From: an uncultured Dongia sp.
GTDB taxonomy: Bacteria; Pseudomonadota; Alphaproteobacteria; Dongiales; Dongiaceae
DNA length: 64,000 nt
Direction: 5' to 3'
Assembly (NCBI RefSeq): GCF_936916975.1
Contig: NZ_CAKZGO010000015.1
Location: forward strand, 45,708 to 109,707
Shown here: piece by piece, positions 35,431 to 44,998 of the stretch
How positions within the stretch are numbered: position 1 is the first letter of the stretch
How the letters are laid out: each line of letters begins with the position of its first letter
Program-made: the position numbers and the translations under genes
The notes under the pieces: model-generated
Databases searched by the model: none
What the model saw: the letters and a program-made list of their open reading frames with translations, nothing else
Told to the model about the DNA's origin: nothing

Positions 35431-38400
35431 ATGAAAAAAGCGCTGAAGATTGGCGGCGGCATCCTGGCCGTCATCATCGTATTGCTGCTGGTCGCGCCGT
35501 TCTTCATCGACCTCAACAGCTATAAAGGCCTCATTGCCGAAAAGGCGAAGGAAGCCACCGGGCGGGATCTGGTCATTGATGGCGACATCTCGCTCTCGCT
35601 GCTGCCGATCCCATCGGTTTCGGTCGAGGGTATCAAGTTCGGCAATGCCGCTGAAGGCTCCGCCGCCAACATGGCTGAGATCGACAAGGTCAAGGTGAAG
35701 GTGGCCTTGATGCCGCTCCTCTCCGGCAAGGCGGAGATCAAGAGCATCGAGCTGGTCAAGCCGACGATCGTGCTGGAGAAGCTCGCCGACGGCAAAGGCA
35801 ATTGGGAACTGACGCCGCCCGCCGGTACGGAAGCGGCACCGGCAGCCGATGCGAGCGCTGAGGCGGGCGGCAGCAATTTCGATCTCTCGATCGAAGGCGC
35901 CAGTATTACCGATGGTACGCTGGTCTACCGCGATATCGCCACGGCAAGCGAGCAGCGTGTCGAGAATCTCAACGTCGATCTGTCGCTGGGCAGTTTGCAG
36001 GGGCCGTTCAAGGCGACGGGTGGCGTCACCGCCATCGGCATGCCGCTCGGCTTCGACGTCGATGTCGGTCGTCTTGATCCCACGCAACCGATGCCGATCA
36101 ACCTCACACTCAAGATCGAAGACGCTGGTGCGACAATCGGTTTCTCGGGCAAGGCCGATCTTAAGGCCGCGGAAACGGCCGACCAGCCGATCGTGACAGG
36201 CAAGCTCACCGGCAAGGGCGATTCGGTCGCCAAACTGATTGCCGTGCTGTCCGGCGGCAAGGCCGAAGAGGGGCCGCTCGCCCAGGGCTTTGCCCTTGAT
36301 GGTGACATCGTCGCTGGCAAGAGTGCGGCCGACCTCAAGAATTTCACGGCAAGTCTTGGCGACATGACCGCGAAGGGTTCGGTCGCCGCCAAGATGGGTG
36401 ATGTGACGACGGTCGATGCCAATCTCGCCATGGGGCGGCTCGACCTCGACAAGCTGATGCCGGTGCAGGCGGCAAAGCCTGCAGAAGAAGCGCCGGCCGC
36501 CAATGCGACGGCAACCACGCCTGCAGCAGCAGGCACCTTTGCCTTGCCGGAAGGCATCAACGCCAATGCCACCGTCACGATCGACCAGGTCGTGGTTCAG
36601 GGGAATGCCATCGATCAGGTGAAGGTTGTGGCTGCGCTCGCTGATGCCAAGCTCAACCTCACCGAACTCTCGGCACAATTGCCGGGCGCCACCAAGGTCA
36701 AATTGGGCGGTACGTTGCAGGCACAGAACGGCCAGCCGGCGTTTTCGGGCGGTCTCGACCTCAATGCCGGCAATTTGCGTGCGTTGATCGACGCCTTCGC
36801 CAAGGGGGCGGTTGATTCCGTGCCGGGCGATCGCCTGCGTGCCTTTGCGCTCAACAGCCGCGTGACCTTCACGCCGACACAGGTGGCGCTCTCCGACCTC
36901 GCCGCCAAACTGGATTCGACCAAGATCGCGGGTGGAATCACGGTGGCCCTGCCGGATGGCAAACAGCGCCAGCGCATGGCGTTCGGCGTCGGTCTCTCGG
37001 TCGATCAGATGAATCTCGACGGTTATATGCCGAAGAAGGGTGCCGAAGCGGCGCCGGCGGCAACCACCAACCAGCCGGCCGAAATCGGCAGCAATCCGCT
37101 GAAGGCGCTGGCGCCGCTGGGCGATCTCGACGCCAATATCGAACTGCGTGCCGGCGCGCTGACCATGAACGAGCAGCAGGTCAAGAAGCTGCATGCCCTC
37201 ATCGGCCTTGCCGGCGGGGTGCTGACGATCGAAGACTTGTCGGTCGGCGACCTCATGGGCGGGAAGGGTACCGTCAAGGGGCAGATCGTCGAGCTCAAAG
37301 GCAATCCGCGCTTCGATCTCGATTTCGACGTGACCGCCAAGGACGCCAACAAGCTGGCGCAGATGGCTGGTGCAGAACCTGCTGGCAAGCTCGGTGCGCT
37401 CACGCTGAAGGGCAAGGCATCCGGCGGTGGCGACGAAGTCTCCTATGACGTCGCCATGAAGATGAGCGGCATCGGGCTCGACGGGACCGCCAAGGGCGGC
37501 GCTGCAGGTCTCCTCGCCGGCGGCATCCCGCGGGTCAATTCGGTGTTCGACATCAAGATCGACAAGCTGGCGCCCCTGGTGGCGCTGGGTGGTGCCGGGC
37601 CCGATCAGGCGACGCAATTGAAGGCCGCCGACAATCTGGGTTCGGTCAGCTTCAAGGGCAGTGCTCAGAGCGGCACCGACGATCTTGCCTACGATATCGA
37701 TCTCGCGCTGAGCGGTATCGGCGGTGCCGGCAAGCTTTCGGGCAAGATCACTGGTATTTCAGGAACACCCCTGGTCGACACGACGCTAGATCTGCGCGCC
37801 GACCGTCCGGCGCCGTTGCTGCAACTGGCCGGCCTCGCCGGGCCGAAGGCGCAGGCGATGGGAACGCTGGCCGTGAAAGGCTCCTTGAAGGGCGGCGGCG
37901 ACGATCTCAACCTAGATCTGGGACTGCAGGCGGCGGGCGCCACGGCGAAGGTCGCCGGCAACATCAAGGCGAAGGCGGACCCGATGGCCTTCGATATTGC
38001 ATTGCAGGCCAACCATCCCGAGTTCACGCAGCTCCTGGCGCTGGCCGACATGCCGAGTTCAGGCGCGAAGGCTGGGCCGTTGGCGTTGCAAGCCAAGGCC
38101 AGCGGCAGCACCAAGAAAGCGTCCGTGAGCGGGCTCGATTTCAAATGGGGCGATTCCAGCCTGACTGGCGACGCCGATTACGACGCCACTGGCGCCAAGC
38201 CGATGATCAAGGCAAACCTCGTGGGTGGCACCGTCAATCTGGTGCCCTTCATGGCACCGAGCTCAGGCAAGGCTGCGGCGCCCACGACGACCTCCAGCGC
38301 TGGCGGATCGCCCTGGTCCAATGAACCGCTCGATCTCTCGGCCCTGAAAGGCCAGGACGCTGATGTCGACTTCAAGGCAGATTCGCTGATCATGCCGGAC

Positions 38401-39672
38401 CAGCGCATCGACAACATTGTAGCCAAGCTCACCGTGAAGGATGGCGTCCTCAATATCAGCACACTCACCGGCAATATTTACGGGGGTGCGTTCAATCTGT
38501 CCGGCACCTCGGTCGATGCCCGCACAACGCCGCAGATCGCCGCCAAAGTGGCGGTCGACAAGATCCAGATCGGCCAGTTGCTGGGCGGCGGTATCGCCGG
38601 CAACCAGTTGAAGGGACCGCTCTCGCTGAACCTCGACCTCACCGGTGCCGGCGAAAGCCAAGCGGCGATCATGCGCTCGCTCACCGGCAAAGGGGACCTC
38701 GGCGGCACCATGATGATCATCGGCAAGGTCGAGCAGACCGTGGGCTCCGCGCTGCTCGGTGTCCTGGGTCAGAAGGTCAAGCAGGTGAAGGGCATCGCCG
38801 ATAGCATCAACGGTGTCATCGGTTCCTATACCGGCGTCGACAACGTCCTCTCCGGCACCTTCGATATCACCAAGGGTGTCTTGGACACGCAGGACTTCGC
38901 CTTCACCAATCCGAAGGCGCGCGGCACTGCCAAGGGCCAGGTCGATCTAGGCGCCTGGGCGCTCAACATGCTGGTCGATCTCTTCGGCCAGCAGGCGGAG
39001 CAGGCTTTCATGAGCATCAACCTCACCGGCCCGGTGAACGGTCCGACGCCCGCCTTCTCCGGCACTGGCGCTGCGGGTACGGCTGCCGGAGCTGGCGGCC
39101 TGGTCCCGGGTCTTAATCTGCCGGGCATCGGTGGCATCCCGGGCCTGACCGGCGCAACCGGCACGGACGCCACAACCGGCGAGCCAGGGGCTGCACCAGC
39201 TGGTGGCCTGCTCGACCAGGTGCCCGGCGTTGGCGACCTGCTAGGTGGCAAGAAGAAGGACGCCGCAGCGCCGGCGGCAGCAGAACCGGGCGCGATTGTC
39301 CCCAGCGATGCCGTGCCGGCCGAATTGGCGCCAGCTGAAGCTGTCCCGGCCGAAGCTGTCCCTGCTGCCGAGCCGGGTGCCGTACCGGCCGAGGCTGCTC
39401 CTGCGGAGGTCGCGCCTGCTGAGGCTGCCCCGGCAGAGGCGGCGCCTGCCGAAGCTGCACCCGCTGAAGCAGCACCTGCTATCGAACCGGAGGCCGCTCC
39501 TGCGGAAGCGGCACCCGCTGAAGCTGCACCGGCTGAAGCTGCACCGGCTGAAGCGGCGCCGGCAGAGGCAGCGCCTGCCGAAGCCGCCCCTGCGGAGGCT
39601 GCGCCGGCGCCTGCGGAGGAACTGATCCCGCCGGCGGATGGAACTGAACCGGGCGCCGTTGCACCGCAGTAA
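35431..39672 (+). CDS. AsmA-family protein with Pro-Ala-Glu repeat tail
   Basis: A 1413-residue envelope protein. A single N-terminal membrane anchor (residues about 5-27, ALKIGGGILAVIIVLLLVAPFF) is followed by the AsmA start FIDLNSYKGLIAEKAKEATGRDLVIDGDI. Long repetitive beta-strand segments follow (Gly/Asp/Lys-rich, each ending in D-L-N-D patterns), with the conserved C-terminal AsmA block ITGKGDLGG...GVLGQKVKQVKGIADSINGVIGSY near residues 1085-1130. Relatives bridge the periplasm and move lipids. The last 130 residues are low-complexity PAEAA repeats. GAGAGCG precedes the ATG. Confidence 0.9.
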   Translation: MKKALKIGGGILAVIIVLLLVAPFFIDLNSYKGLIAEKAKEATGRDLVIDGDISLSLLPIPSVSVEGIKFGNAAEGSAANMAEIDKVKVKVALMPLLSGKAEIKSIELVKPTIVLEKLADGKGNWELTPPAGTEAAPAADASAEAGGSNFDLSIEGASITDGTLVYRDIATASEQRVENLNVDLSLGSLQGPFKATGGVTAIGMPLGFDVDVGRLDPTQPMPINLTLKIEDAGATIGFSGKADLKAAETADQPIVTGKLTGKGDSVAKLIAVLSGGKAEEGPLAQGFALDGDIVAGKSAADLKNFTASLGDMTAKGSVAAKMGDVTTVDANLAMGRLDLDKLMPVQAAKPAEEAPAANATATTPAAAGTFALPEGINANATVTIDQVVVQGNAIDQVKVVAALADAKLNLTELSAQLPGATKVKLGGTLQAQNGQPAFSGGLDLNAGNLRALIDAFAKGAVDSVPGDRLRAFALNSRVTFTPTQVALSDLAAKLDSTKIAGGITVALPDGKQRQRMAFGVGLSVDQMNLDGYMPKKGAEAAPAATTNQPAEIGSNPLKALAPLGDLDANIELRAGALTMNEQQVKKLHALIGLAGGVLTIEDLSVGDLMGGKGTVKGQIVELKGNPRFDLDFDVTAKDANKLAQMAGAEPAGKLGALTLKGKASGGGDEVSYDVAMKMSGIGLDGTAKGGAAGLLAGGIPRVNSVFDIKIDKLAPLVALGGAGPDQATQLKAADNLGSVSFKGSAQSGTDDLAYDIDLALSGIGGAGKLSGKITGISGTPLVDTTLDLRADRPAPLLQLAGLAGPKAQAMGTLAVKGSLKGGGDDLNLDLGLQAAGATAKVAGNIKAKADPMAFDIALQANHPEFTQLLALADMPSSGAKAGPLALQAKASGSTKKASVSGLDFKWGDSSLTGDADYDATGAKPMIKANLVGGTVNLVPFMAPSSGKAAAPTTTSSAGGSPWSNEPLDLSALKGQDADVDFKADSLIMPDQRIDNIVAKLTVKDGVLNISTLTGNIYGGAFNLSGTSVDARTTPQIAAKVAVDKIQIGQLLGGGIAGNQLKGPLSLNLDLTGAGESQAAIMRSLTGKGDLGGTMMIIGKVEQTVGSALLGVLGQKVKQVKGIADSINGVIGSYTGVDNVLSGTFDITKGVLDTQDFAFTNPKARGTAKGQVDLGAWALNMLVDLFGQQAEQAFMSINLTGPVNGPTPAFSGTGAAGTAAGAGGLVPGLNLPGIGGIPGLTGATGTDATTGEPGAAPAGGLLDQVPGVGDLLGGKKKDAAAPAAAEPGAIVPSDAVPAELAPAEAVPAEAVPAAEPGAVPAEAAPAEVAPAEAAPAEAAPAEAAPAEAAPAIEPEAAPAEAAPAEAAPAEAAPAEAAPAEAAPAEAAPAEAAPAPAEELIPPADGTEPGAVAPQ
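39316..39620 (+). repeat. PAEAA-encoding tandem repeat in the AsmA gene
   Basis: About 20 copies of a degenerate 15-nt unit encode PAEAA, with variants PAEVA, PAEAV and PAIEP. Codons alternate (gctgaagctgca, gccgaagct), so selection seems to act on the peptide rather than on exact DNA identity. Confidence 0.85.
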
Positions 39673-39676
39673 GGCG

Positions 39677-39910
39677 CTAGCGTGCCTGCAGGGCGCCCAG
39701 TACGAAGACGCGAATGGCACTTGAGAGATTGGGCGCGCCGGGATCATCCCCGCGCGCCCGATCTATATCGGCGATGATCGCCGCCACGGAACTCTGCCGC
39801 AATTCAGCGATCTCTTTCAGCGCCAGCCAGAACGCATGCTCCAACGTCACCGAGGTACTGTGCCCGGCGATGTTGACGGAGCGCTTCTTTAGGGCAGTGG
39901 GCGAGGTCAC
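39677..39910 (-). CDS. Ribbon-helix-helix domain protein
   Basis: A 77-residue probable DNA-binding protein. [30 protein letters not shown] gives the beta strand and first helix of an RHH_4-type fold, common in alphaproteobacteria. The GTG at 39910 overlaps the fumC stop (GTGA), so it is translated by coupling from fumC. Its target is unknown. It ends 4 nt from the convergent AsmA stop. Confidence 0.83.
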   Translation of the reverse strand: MTSPTALKKRSVNIAGHSTSVTLEHAFWLALKEIAELRQSSVAAIIADIDRARGDDPGAPNLSSAIRVFVLGALQAR

Positions 39911-41307
39911 TTAGGTCCGAGCATGTCCTGCGGGCGGACCCATTTGTCGAACTGGTCGGCGGTGAGGAGCTTCAGGGCAAGCGCAGCTTCTTTGAGGCTG
40001 GTCCCTTCCTTATGCGCCTTCTTTGCGACCTTGGCGGCGTTGTCATAGCCGATATGCGTGTTGAGCGCCGTCACCAGCATCAGCGACTGTTCCAGCGACT
40101 GCTGAATCCGCGGCAGGTTGGGCGTAATGCCGACGACGCAATTGTCGGTGAAGCTCAAGGCCGCATCGGCGATCAGCTGGCCGGATTGCAGCACGTTATG
40201 AATGATCACCGGTTTGAACACGTTGAGCTCGAGATGCCCGTTGGAGCCAGCCACGGTCACTGCCACGTTGTTGCCCATGATCTGCGCGCAGACCATGGTC
40301 ATCGCTTCGGCCTGAGTCGGATTCACCTTGCCCGGCATGATCGATGAGCCCGGCTCGTTCTCCGGCAGGTTGATCTCGGAAATGCCCGAGCGTGGCCCGG
40401 AGCCGAGCAGGCGGATGTCGTTGGCGATCTTCATCAGCGAGACGGCGATGACATTGTAGACGCCGGAGATTTCGACGAATACGTCATGGGCCGCCATGCC
40501 CTCGAACTTGTTGACGGCCGATTTGTACTTCTGCCCCGTGAGCTTGGCGAGTTCGGTGGCGAAGGCCTTGTCGAAGCCCTTGGCGGCGTTGAGACCGGTG
40601 CCGACCGCCGTGCCGCCCTGCGGAACAGAGAGCAGGCGGGGGGCTGTCGCCATGATGCGGTCGATGCCGAAGCGGATCTGCGCGGCATAGGCCGAGAATT
40701 CCTGGCCCAAGGTGACCGGCGTCGCGTCCTGGAGATGTGTACGCCCGATCTTGATGATCTTCGAGAATTCCTTGGTCTTCTGTTCCAGCGCATCGGCCAG
40801 ATGATCGAGCGCCGGCACGACCTCATTGGCGATCTGGTGGACGGCGGCGATATGCATGGCCGTCGGGAAGCTGTCATTCGACGACTGGCCGTAATTGACC
40901 TGGTCGTTGGGATGGATCGGCTTCTTGTCGCCGCGCTTGCCGCCCAGCAATTCGTTGGCACGGTTGGCCAGCACTTCGTTGACGTTCATGTTGGTCTGGG
41001 TACCGGAACCGGTCTGCCAGACGACGAGCGGGAAATGATCGTCGAGGATGCCGTCGGAGACTTCGCCCGCCGCCACGACGATCGCTTTGCCGAGCTTCTT
41101 GTCGAGCTTGCCGAGCTTCATATTGGCGAGCGCTGCCGCCTGCTTCAGCGTGCCGAACGCCCGGATGACGCCTACCGGCATGCGCTGGCCGCCGATCTTG
41201 AAGTTCTGCAAGGACCGCTGAGTCTGGGCACCCCACAGCTTGTCTGCCGGCACGTCGATCGGGCCCATGGAATCGGTTTCACTGCGCGTTGCCGGCTTCT
41301 TCGCCAT
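39907..41307 (-). CDS. fumC: Class II fumarate hydratase
   Basis: A 466-residue TCA-cycle enzyme converting fumarate to malate. It shows the superfamily signature [15 protein letters not shown] near residue 320, the substrate-binding [13 protein letters not shown] and [11 protein letters not shown], and [25 protein letters not shown] precedes two adjacent ATGs; the second (41307) has the better 7-nt spacing, and 41310 is the alternative. It is oxygen-stable and iron-free, unlike class I fumarases. It forms an operon with the downstream RHH gene. Confidence 0.96.
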   Translation of the reverse strand: MAKKPATRSETDSMGPIDVPADKLWGAQTQRSLQNFKIGGQRMPVGVIRAFGTLKQAAALANMKLGKLDKKLGKAIVVAAGEVSDGILDDHFPLVVWQTGSGTQTNMNVNEVLANRANELLGGKRGDKKPIHPNDQVNYGQSSNDSFPTAMHIAAVHQIANEVVPALDHLADALEQKTKEFSKIIKIGRTHLQDATPVTLGQEFSAYAAQIRFGIDRIMATAPRLLSVPQGGTAVGTGLNAAKGFDKAFATELAKLTGQKYKSAVNKFEGMAAHDVFVEISGVYNVIAVSLMKIANDIRLLGSGPRSGISEINLPENEPGSSIMPGKVNPTQAEAMTMVCAQIMGNNVAVTVAGSNGHLELNVFKPVIIHNVLQSGQLIADAALSFTDNCVVGITPNLPRIQQSLEQSLMLVTALNTHIGYDNAAKVAKKAHKEGTSLKEAALALKLLTADQFDKWVRPQDMLGPK

Positions 41308-41365
41308 CATTAATCTCCTCGTCAAAAACGGTGATATGGCCCCGTTCTAGCGATTTTCGCGGCAG

Positions 41366-42571
41366 TTAGGAAGGGCGGCGGATCAAGGTCGGCCCGAAGC
41401 CGGCCACGATGCCCATGGCGGCAAAGGCGATGACCCAGCCTAGCCGCGTGTCGGCACCGAACAGGTCAAGGAGCCCGCCTGCGGCCAGTGGTCCCAGGGA
41501 GGCGCCGGCAAAGCCGATCAGGGTATGGAGGGCCATGGTGGCGCCCTTGAGCTCGGCCGTGGCGCTCTCGACCGCGCCGGCGGTCAGGGTGGCACTATCG
41601 GCGCTCACCGTGACGGTATAGAGCGCCAGCAGCGCCAGGACCGTGGCGAAGGGCCAATCGATGCTCCAGCCGACAGCAAGGCTCAAGACCGCCGAGGCCG
41701 GCATGATGAAGCCGAGCCAGCGACGCCGGCCGATGCGCAAGGCGATCTCATTACCGATGATACTGGCCGGCAATCCCAGAAACAGCACCAGGCCGCCCCA
41801 GGTGGTGAGGCTGGTATCCGCGGAGGCCGCGACGCTGCCGGTTGTCGCCATGACCAGGAAGGCGATCAGCCAGGACCGGAAGCCATAGAGCTCCCACATA
41901 TGGAGGCCATAGGCGAGCGAGTAGCCGCGAGCCGTATCGTTGCGCCAGGCAATCGCCAAGCGCCGCAACAGCGATTGATAGACCACAACTGGTTTCTCTT
42001 GTGCTGTCGTATTGCCGAGCACCAATGGGATCGCCAGCAGGCCCAGCGCACCGGCCACCAGGAACGGCGCCTGCCAGCCGAAGCGATGGCCGATGAGACC
42101 GGCGAGGATGGTGGACAGGCTGGCGCCCAGGCTGAACGTCGCCATGTAGAAAGCGATGGCGCGATTGCCGCCGATCCCATGGAGGCGCTCGGTCAGCAGT
42201 TTGAGGCCGGGCATGAAGGTGCCAGCCAAGCCCATGCCGGCGATCAGGCGCGTGACCACGCCGGTCCAGATACCGTCGCCGAGAAAAGCCGTGCCAAGAT
42301 TGCCGATCACGCCGAGCAGCGTGCTGGCAAGATAGATCGTGCGCGCATCGCGCCGGTCGGTCATGGCGACGAGGAAGGGTACGGAGCCCAGATAGCCGAT
42401 GAGGAAAGCCCCCTCAATGATGCCGGCTTCGGTGTTCGAGAGATACCAGGCGGCCTGCAAAGTCGGCAGCAGGGCGGCAAAGACGCTGAACCCGGCCATG
42501 TTCGCGAGTAGCGCTGCGCACAGCGCCAGGCCCAGGCCCAGATTCGGGCGAACGGAGGTCGGCCGATTCAC
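41366..42571 (-). CDS. MFS transporter
   Basis: A 401-residue major facilitator with about twelve helices. The loop 2-3 motif is degenerate (LGSVPFLVAMTDRRDART), followed by GMGLAGTFMPGLKLLTERLHG. The substrate is unknown. The GTG at 42571 overlaps the TGA of the TfoX-N gene, so it is translationally coupled; starting further upstream would put 34 basic residues inside that gene. Confidence 0.86.
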   Translation of the reverse strand: MNRPTSVRPNLGLGLALCAALLANMAGFSVFAALLPTLQAAWYLSNTEAGIIEGAFLIGYLGSVPFLVAMTDRRDARTIYLASTLLGVIGNLGTAFLGDGIWTGVVTRLIAGMGLAGTFMPGLKLLTERLHGIGGNRAIAFYMATFSLGASLSTILAGLIGHRFGWQAPFLVAGALGLLAIPLVLGNTTAQEKPVVVYQSLLRRLAIAWRNDTARGYSLAYGLHMWELYGFRSWLIAFLVMATTGSVAASADTSLTTWGGLVLFLGLPASIIGNEIALRIGRRRWLGFIMPASAVLSLAVGWSIDWPFATVLALLALYTVTVSADSATLTAGAVESATAELKGATMALHTLIGFAGASLGPLAAGGLLDLFGADTRLGWVIAFAAMGIVAGFGPTLIRRPS

Positions 42572-42972
42572 AGGAACGGGTTGCGCTGCCGCGTCGGTTT
42601 GCCGACGGTCTTCTTGCGCGCAGGCTTCTTCAGTTTTGCGCGGCGGCTGGCGGCGAGGGCGCCGGTCACCCAAAGCTGCAGCTTCGTCGCATCGCGGAGA
42701 ATCGTGTCGGGACAGAGCCAGTAGCCGGTGCTGATCTTCTCGCCCCGCGCCGTTTGGTACCGGAAGGGCGTGCTGCCGGCGGCTTCAAAGGTGGCGCGGT
42801 TCTGGTCGTCGGCCTTCAGGAAGACCTGATCCGAGGCGATGATGCCGAAGATCGCGCCGTCGATATAGAGACCGAAGCCGCCGAACATCGGTCGCGCCTG
42901 GAATGGCCCGAGGGGCGCCAGCTTGGTACCCAGCGCCGTTACCAGCTTGTTCTCGGCGGCCGTCACCATCAT
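42568..42972 (-). CDS. TfoX N-terminal domain protein
   Basis: A 134-residue protein with the TfoX_N core: KLAPLGPFQARPMFGGFGLYIDGAIFGIIASDQVFLKAD...STPFRYQT, then GYWLCPDTILRD. A Lys/Arg-rich C-terminal extension follows. It lacks the TfoX C-terminal domain, and a role in competence is not implied. The ATG at 42972 overlaps the mobB TGA. Confidence 0.86.
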   Translation of the reverse strand: MMVTAAENKLVTALGTKLAPLGPFQARPMFGGFGLYIDGAIFGIIASDQVFLKADDQNRATFEAAGSTPFRYQTARGEKISTGYWLCPDTILRDATKLQLWVTGALAASRRAKLKKPARKKTVGKPTRQRNPFL

Positions 42973-43490
42973 CAAGCCGTCGGGGTTGGGTCAAGGCGGC
43001 AATGCGCCATGACAAAATCGGCGATGGCGCCGGTGTCATTGAGATCGATGATGGGCAGCTTGGACTGCGGTACGGGGCCGTCGCTCAGGATCGCCACATA
43101 GGTCGGATCGTTTTCCGAGAGCAAGGGCTTGGCGTTGGCATTGCGGAAGATCTCGATTTTGTCATGGGGCTCGCGCTTGAAGCCCTCGATCAGCAACAGA
43201 TCGACCGGCGACATGTGGCGCACCAGTTCGGCCACATCCGGTTCGGGCGCATCGCGCAGTTCATGCATCAACGCCCATCGCTTGCCTGACGCCACCATCA
43301 CTTCGGTGGCACCCGCTGCGCGATGGACATAAGAATCCTTACCGGGCGTATCGATATCGAACTCATGATGGGCGTGTTTCAGGGTGGAAACGCTGATGCC
43401 GCGCCGCGTCAGTTCCGGTATCAGCTTGGCGATCAACGTCGTCTTGCCCGCGCCACTCCAGCCGGCAATGCCCAGAATGCGCATGGTCAT
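42972..43490 (-). CDS. mobB: Molybdopterin-guanine dinucleotide biosynthesis protein B
   Basis: A 172-residue P-loop GTPase that assists molybdenum-cofactor maturation. The P-loop is GWSGAGKTTLIAKLIPEL at the N-terminus, followed by STLKHAHHEFDIDTPGKDSYVHRAAGA and the LLLIEGFKREPHDKIEI segment. The start at 43490 (MTMRILGIAGW) is preceded by a GAG-containing site. mobA is not in the window. It is followed by overlapping TfoX-N and MFS genes. Confidence 0.93.
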   Translation of the reverse strand: MTMRILGIAGWSGAGKTTLIAKLIPELTRRGISVSTLKHAHHEFDIDTPGKDSYVHRAAGATEVMVASGKRWALMHELRDAPEPDVAELVRHMSPVDLLLIEGFKREPHDKIEIFRNANAKPLLSENDPTYVAILSDGPVPQSKLPIIDLNDTGAIADFVMAHCRLDPTPTA

Positions 43491-43506
43491 CGACTGCTCA
43501 CGCGCA

Positions 43507-44070
43507 CTAGAGCGACTGCCCGTCTGCCATGTGCTTGAGGCCAAGGCGAAGATAGTCGTAGCCGGTCATGACAGTAAGTACGGCGGCGATCCACAGCAGG
43601 CTGTCGCCAATCAGCGTCACCGGCAACCAGTCCGGGCCGGCATTGCCAACGATCAGGAAACCCAGCGCCACCATCTGCGCCGTTGTTTTCCATTTAGCGA
43701 GCAATGTGACGGGCACGCCGACCTTCAGCGTGGCGAGATATTCCCGAAGGCCCGACACCATGATCTCGCGGCACATGATGATCAGTGCCGGTAGAACCGA
43801 CCAGCCGTCGATCTGCTGGGTCGCCGTCATCGCCATCAGGATGGCGCCGACCACAAGTTTGTCTGCGATAGGGTCGAGAAAGCGGCCGAGCGCCGACACC
43901 TGGTCCATGCGTCGCGCAATGTACCCGTCGAAGAAGTCGGTGATGCAGGCCACCGCAAACAAGACCAGCGCCGACCAGCGAAAGACCGGCTGTTCAAAGA
44001 ACAGCAGGGCTGCGATCAGCGGGATGGCGGCAATCCGCGACAGGGTGAGGATATTGGCAATATTCGGCAT
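43507..44070 (-). CDS. pgsA: CDP-diacylglycerol-glycerol-3-phosphate 3-phosphatidyltransferase
   Basis: A 187-residue membrane enzyme that makes phosphatidylglycerol phosphate. The CDP-alcohol phosphotransferase motif D-G-x2-A-R-x8-G-x3-D-x3-D is complete in DGYIARR...GRFLDPIAD near residues 47-70. About five membrane helices are visible. The ATG at 44070 gives the standard start MPNIANILTLSRI. It is the first gene of the pgsA-mobB-TfoX-MFS chain. Confidence 0.93.
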   Translation of the reverse strand: MPNIANILTLSRIAAIPLIAALLFFEQPVFRWSALVLFAVACITDFFDGYIARRMDQVSALGRFLDPIADKLVVGAILMAMTATQQIDGWSVLPALIIMCREIMVSGLREYLATLKVGVPVTLLAKWKTTAQMVALGFLIVGNAGPDWLPVTLIGDSLLWIAAVLTVMTGYDYLRLGLKHMADGQSL

Positions 44071-44478
44071 GGCAACTTTCGCAATACAGCAAGTCCAGAG
44101 AATGACTGGACCATAGCAGGAACGCTTTCCCGTGTCACAGGGGACAGGCGCATGGCCCGGTTGCATCGCGGGAAGGTGATCTGATGTGTCGCAGCTCGGT
44201 TTAGGCGGCTGCTCTCGTCAACAAAGTTGCGCCATCCCAATCATTTGGTCGAATAGCGCTGCGGAGGCTGTTTGGCTTGCTCCGGATCGACCCATTTTCC
44301 TGACCGAGCTCCTCGGATCTTAGGACCCGGTTCAAATCTGAATTTTCGGGCGTAGAGGGCACATTGTGCCGCGCGGGTTGGAGGGGCGATTGTCAAGAAT
44401 AACTGCCCTTCAAGGGCCACTTGTGAAACAATGTTTCTGTTGCCGGCCGTCATGTCCGGATACGGAGGCTTCAGATCG
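44071..44478. promoter_or_regulatory. 408-nt divergent region between pgsA and PAS_5 copy 3
   Basis: It holds no gene I can support. Two perfect short dyads are visible: GTCCAG-N7-CTGGAC (44093-44111), 23 nt upstream of pgsA, and GGCACA-T-TGTGCC (44358-44370), about 108 nt upstream of the PAS gene. Both are only candidate regulator sites. A GGTTCAAATC string near 44330 resembles a tRNA T-loop, but the flanking stem does not pair. Confidence 0.4.
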
Positions 44479-44985
44479 ATGTATGAGGATGTGAGCGAAG
44501 AGGAAGTCGAACACAGAATCATATCAAGCCACGAGAGCGTCCGCGCCGTTGTTGCCTATTGGCGGAAGAAGTGTGGTGGCGGTCGGATGCCACGCCGCGT
44601 GGATATTGATCCCGCGGACCTCAAATCCTACCTCCCTTGCATCATCTTGGTTGATGTCGTCCCCGACGAGCGTCGTTTCGTTTATCGGCTTGTGGGAACG
44701 CATGAAGTAGCTGGCCGAGGCTTCGACCCGACCGGCCTTTCCGTCGGAGAGGCTTTTTATGCGGAGAGCCAGGAAGCTGGCCTGGCGAGCTACGAGTACG
44801 TTGCGCGCGAACGGCGCCCATTCTGTTTCAGGGATCCGTATGTCACACCCGACGACTGGTACGAGCAGGAAGACACCGTCTATCTGCCGCTCTCAGCGGA
44901 TGGGACGATCGTGAACATGATTCTGGTCTATTCGCATTCGCTCGATTTCAAGCCGCGCATCAGAGATTCACTGATTATGATATGA
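44479..44985 (+). CDS. PAS_5-type sensory protein, copy 3
   Basis: A 168-residue protein similar to the two PAS_5 copies near 30 kb: YWRKKCGGGRMPRRVDIDPADLKSYLPCIILVDV, RRFVYRLVGTHEVAGRGFDPTGLSV and TVYLPLSADG. There is no output domain. I chose the ATG at 44479 because GGAGG lies 10 nt upstream; in-frame starts at 44431 and 44452 lack a site. It converges on uvrC with a 13-nt gap. Confidence 0.82.
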   Translation: MYEDVSEEEVEHRIISSHESVRAVVAYWRKKCGGGRMPRRVDIDPADLKSYLPCIILVDVVPDERRFVYRLVGTHEVAGRGFDPTGLSVGEAFYAESQEAGLASYEYVARERRPFCFRDPYVTPDDWYEQEDTVYLPLSADGTIVNMILVYSHSLDFKPRIRDSLIMI

Positions 44986-44998
44986 GCCCGACTTCTCG

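Noticed and set aside
35386..37617. Long open frame on the minus strand opposite the AsmA gene
   Set aside because: It is antisense to a clear AsmA protein and its translation is Arg/His/Gly-rich shadow sequence.
44300..44345. tRNA-like string GGTTCAAATC
   Set aside because: The T-stem beside it does not pair (CCCGG against CTGAA) and no acceptor, D or anticodon arms can be drawn.
44241..44522. 93-residue open frame on the minus strand upstream of PAS_5 copy 3
   Set aside because: It overlaps the PAS gene start, has no motif or ribosome binding site, and a biased composition.
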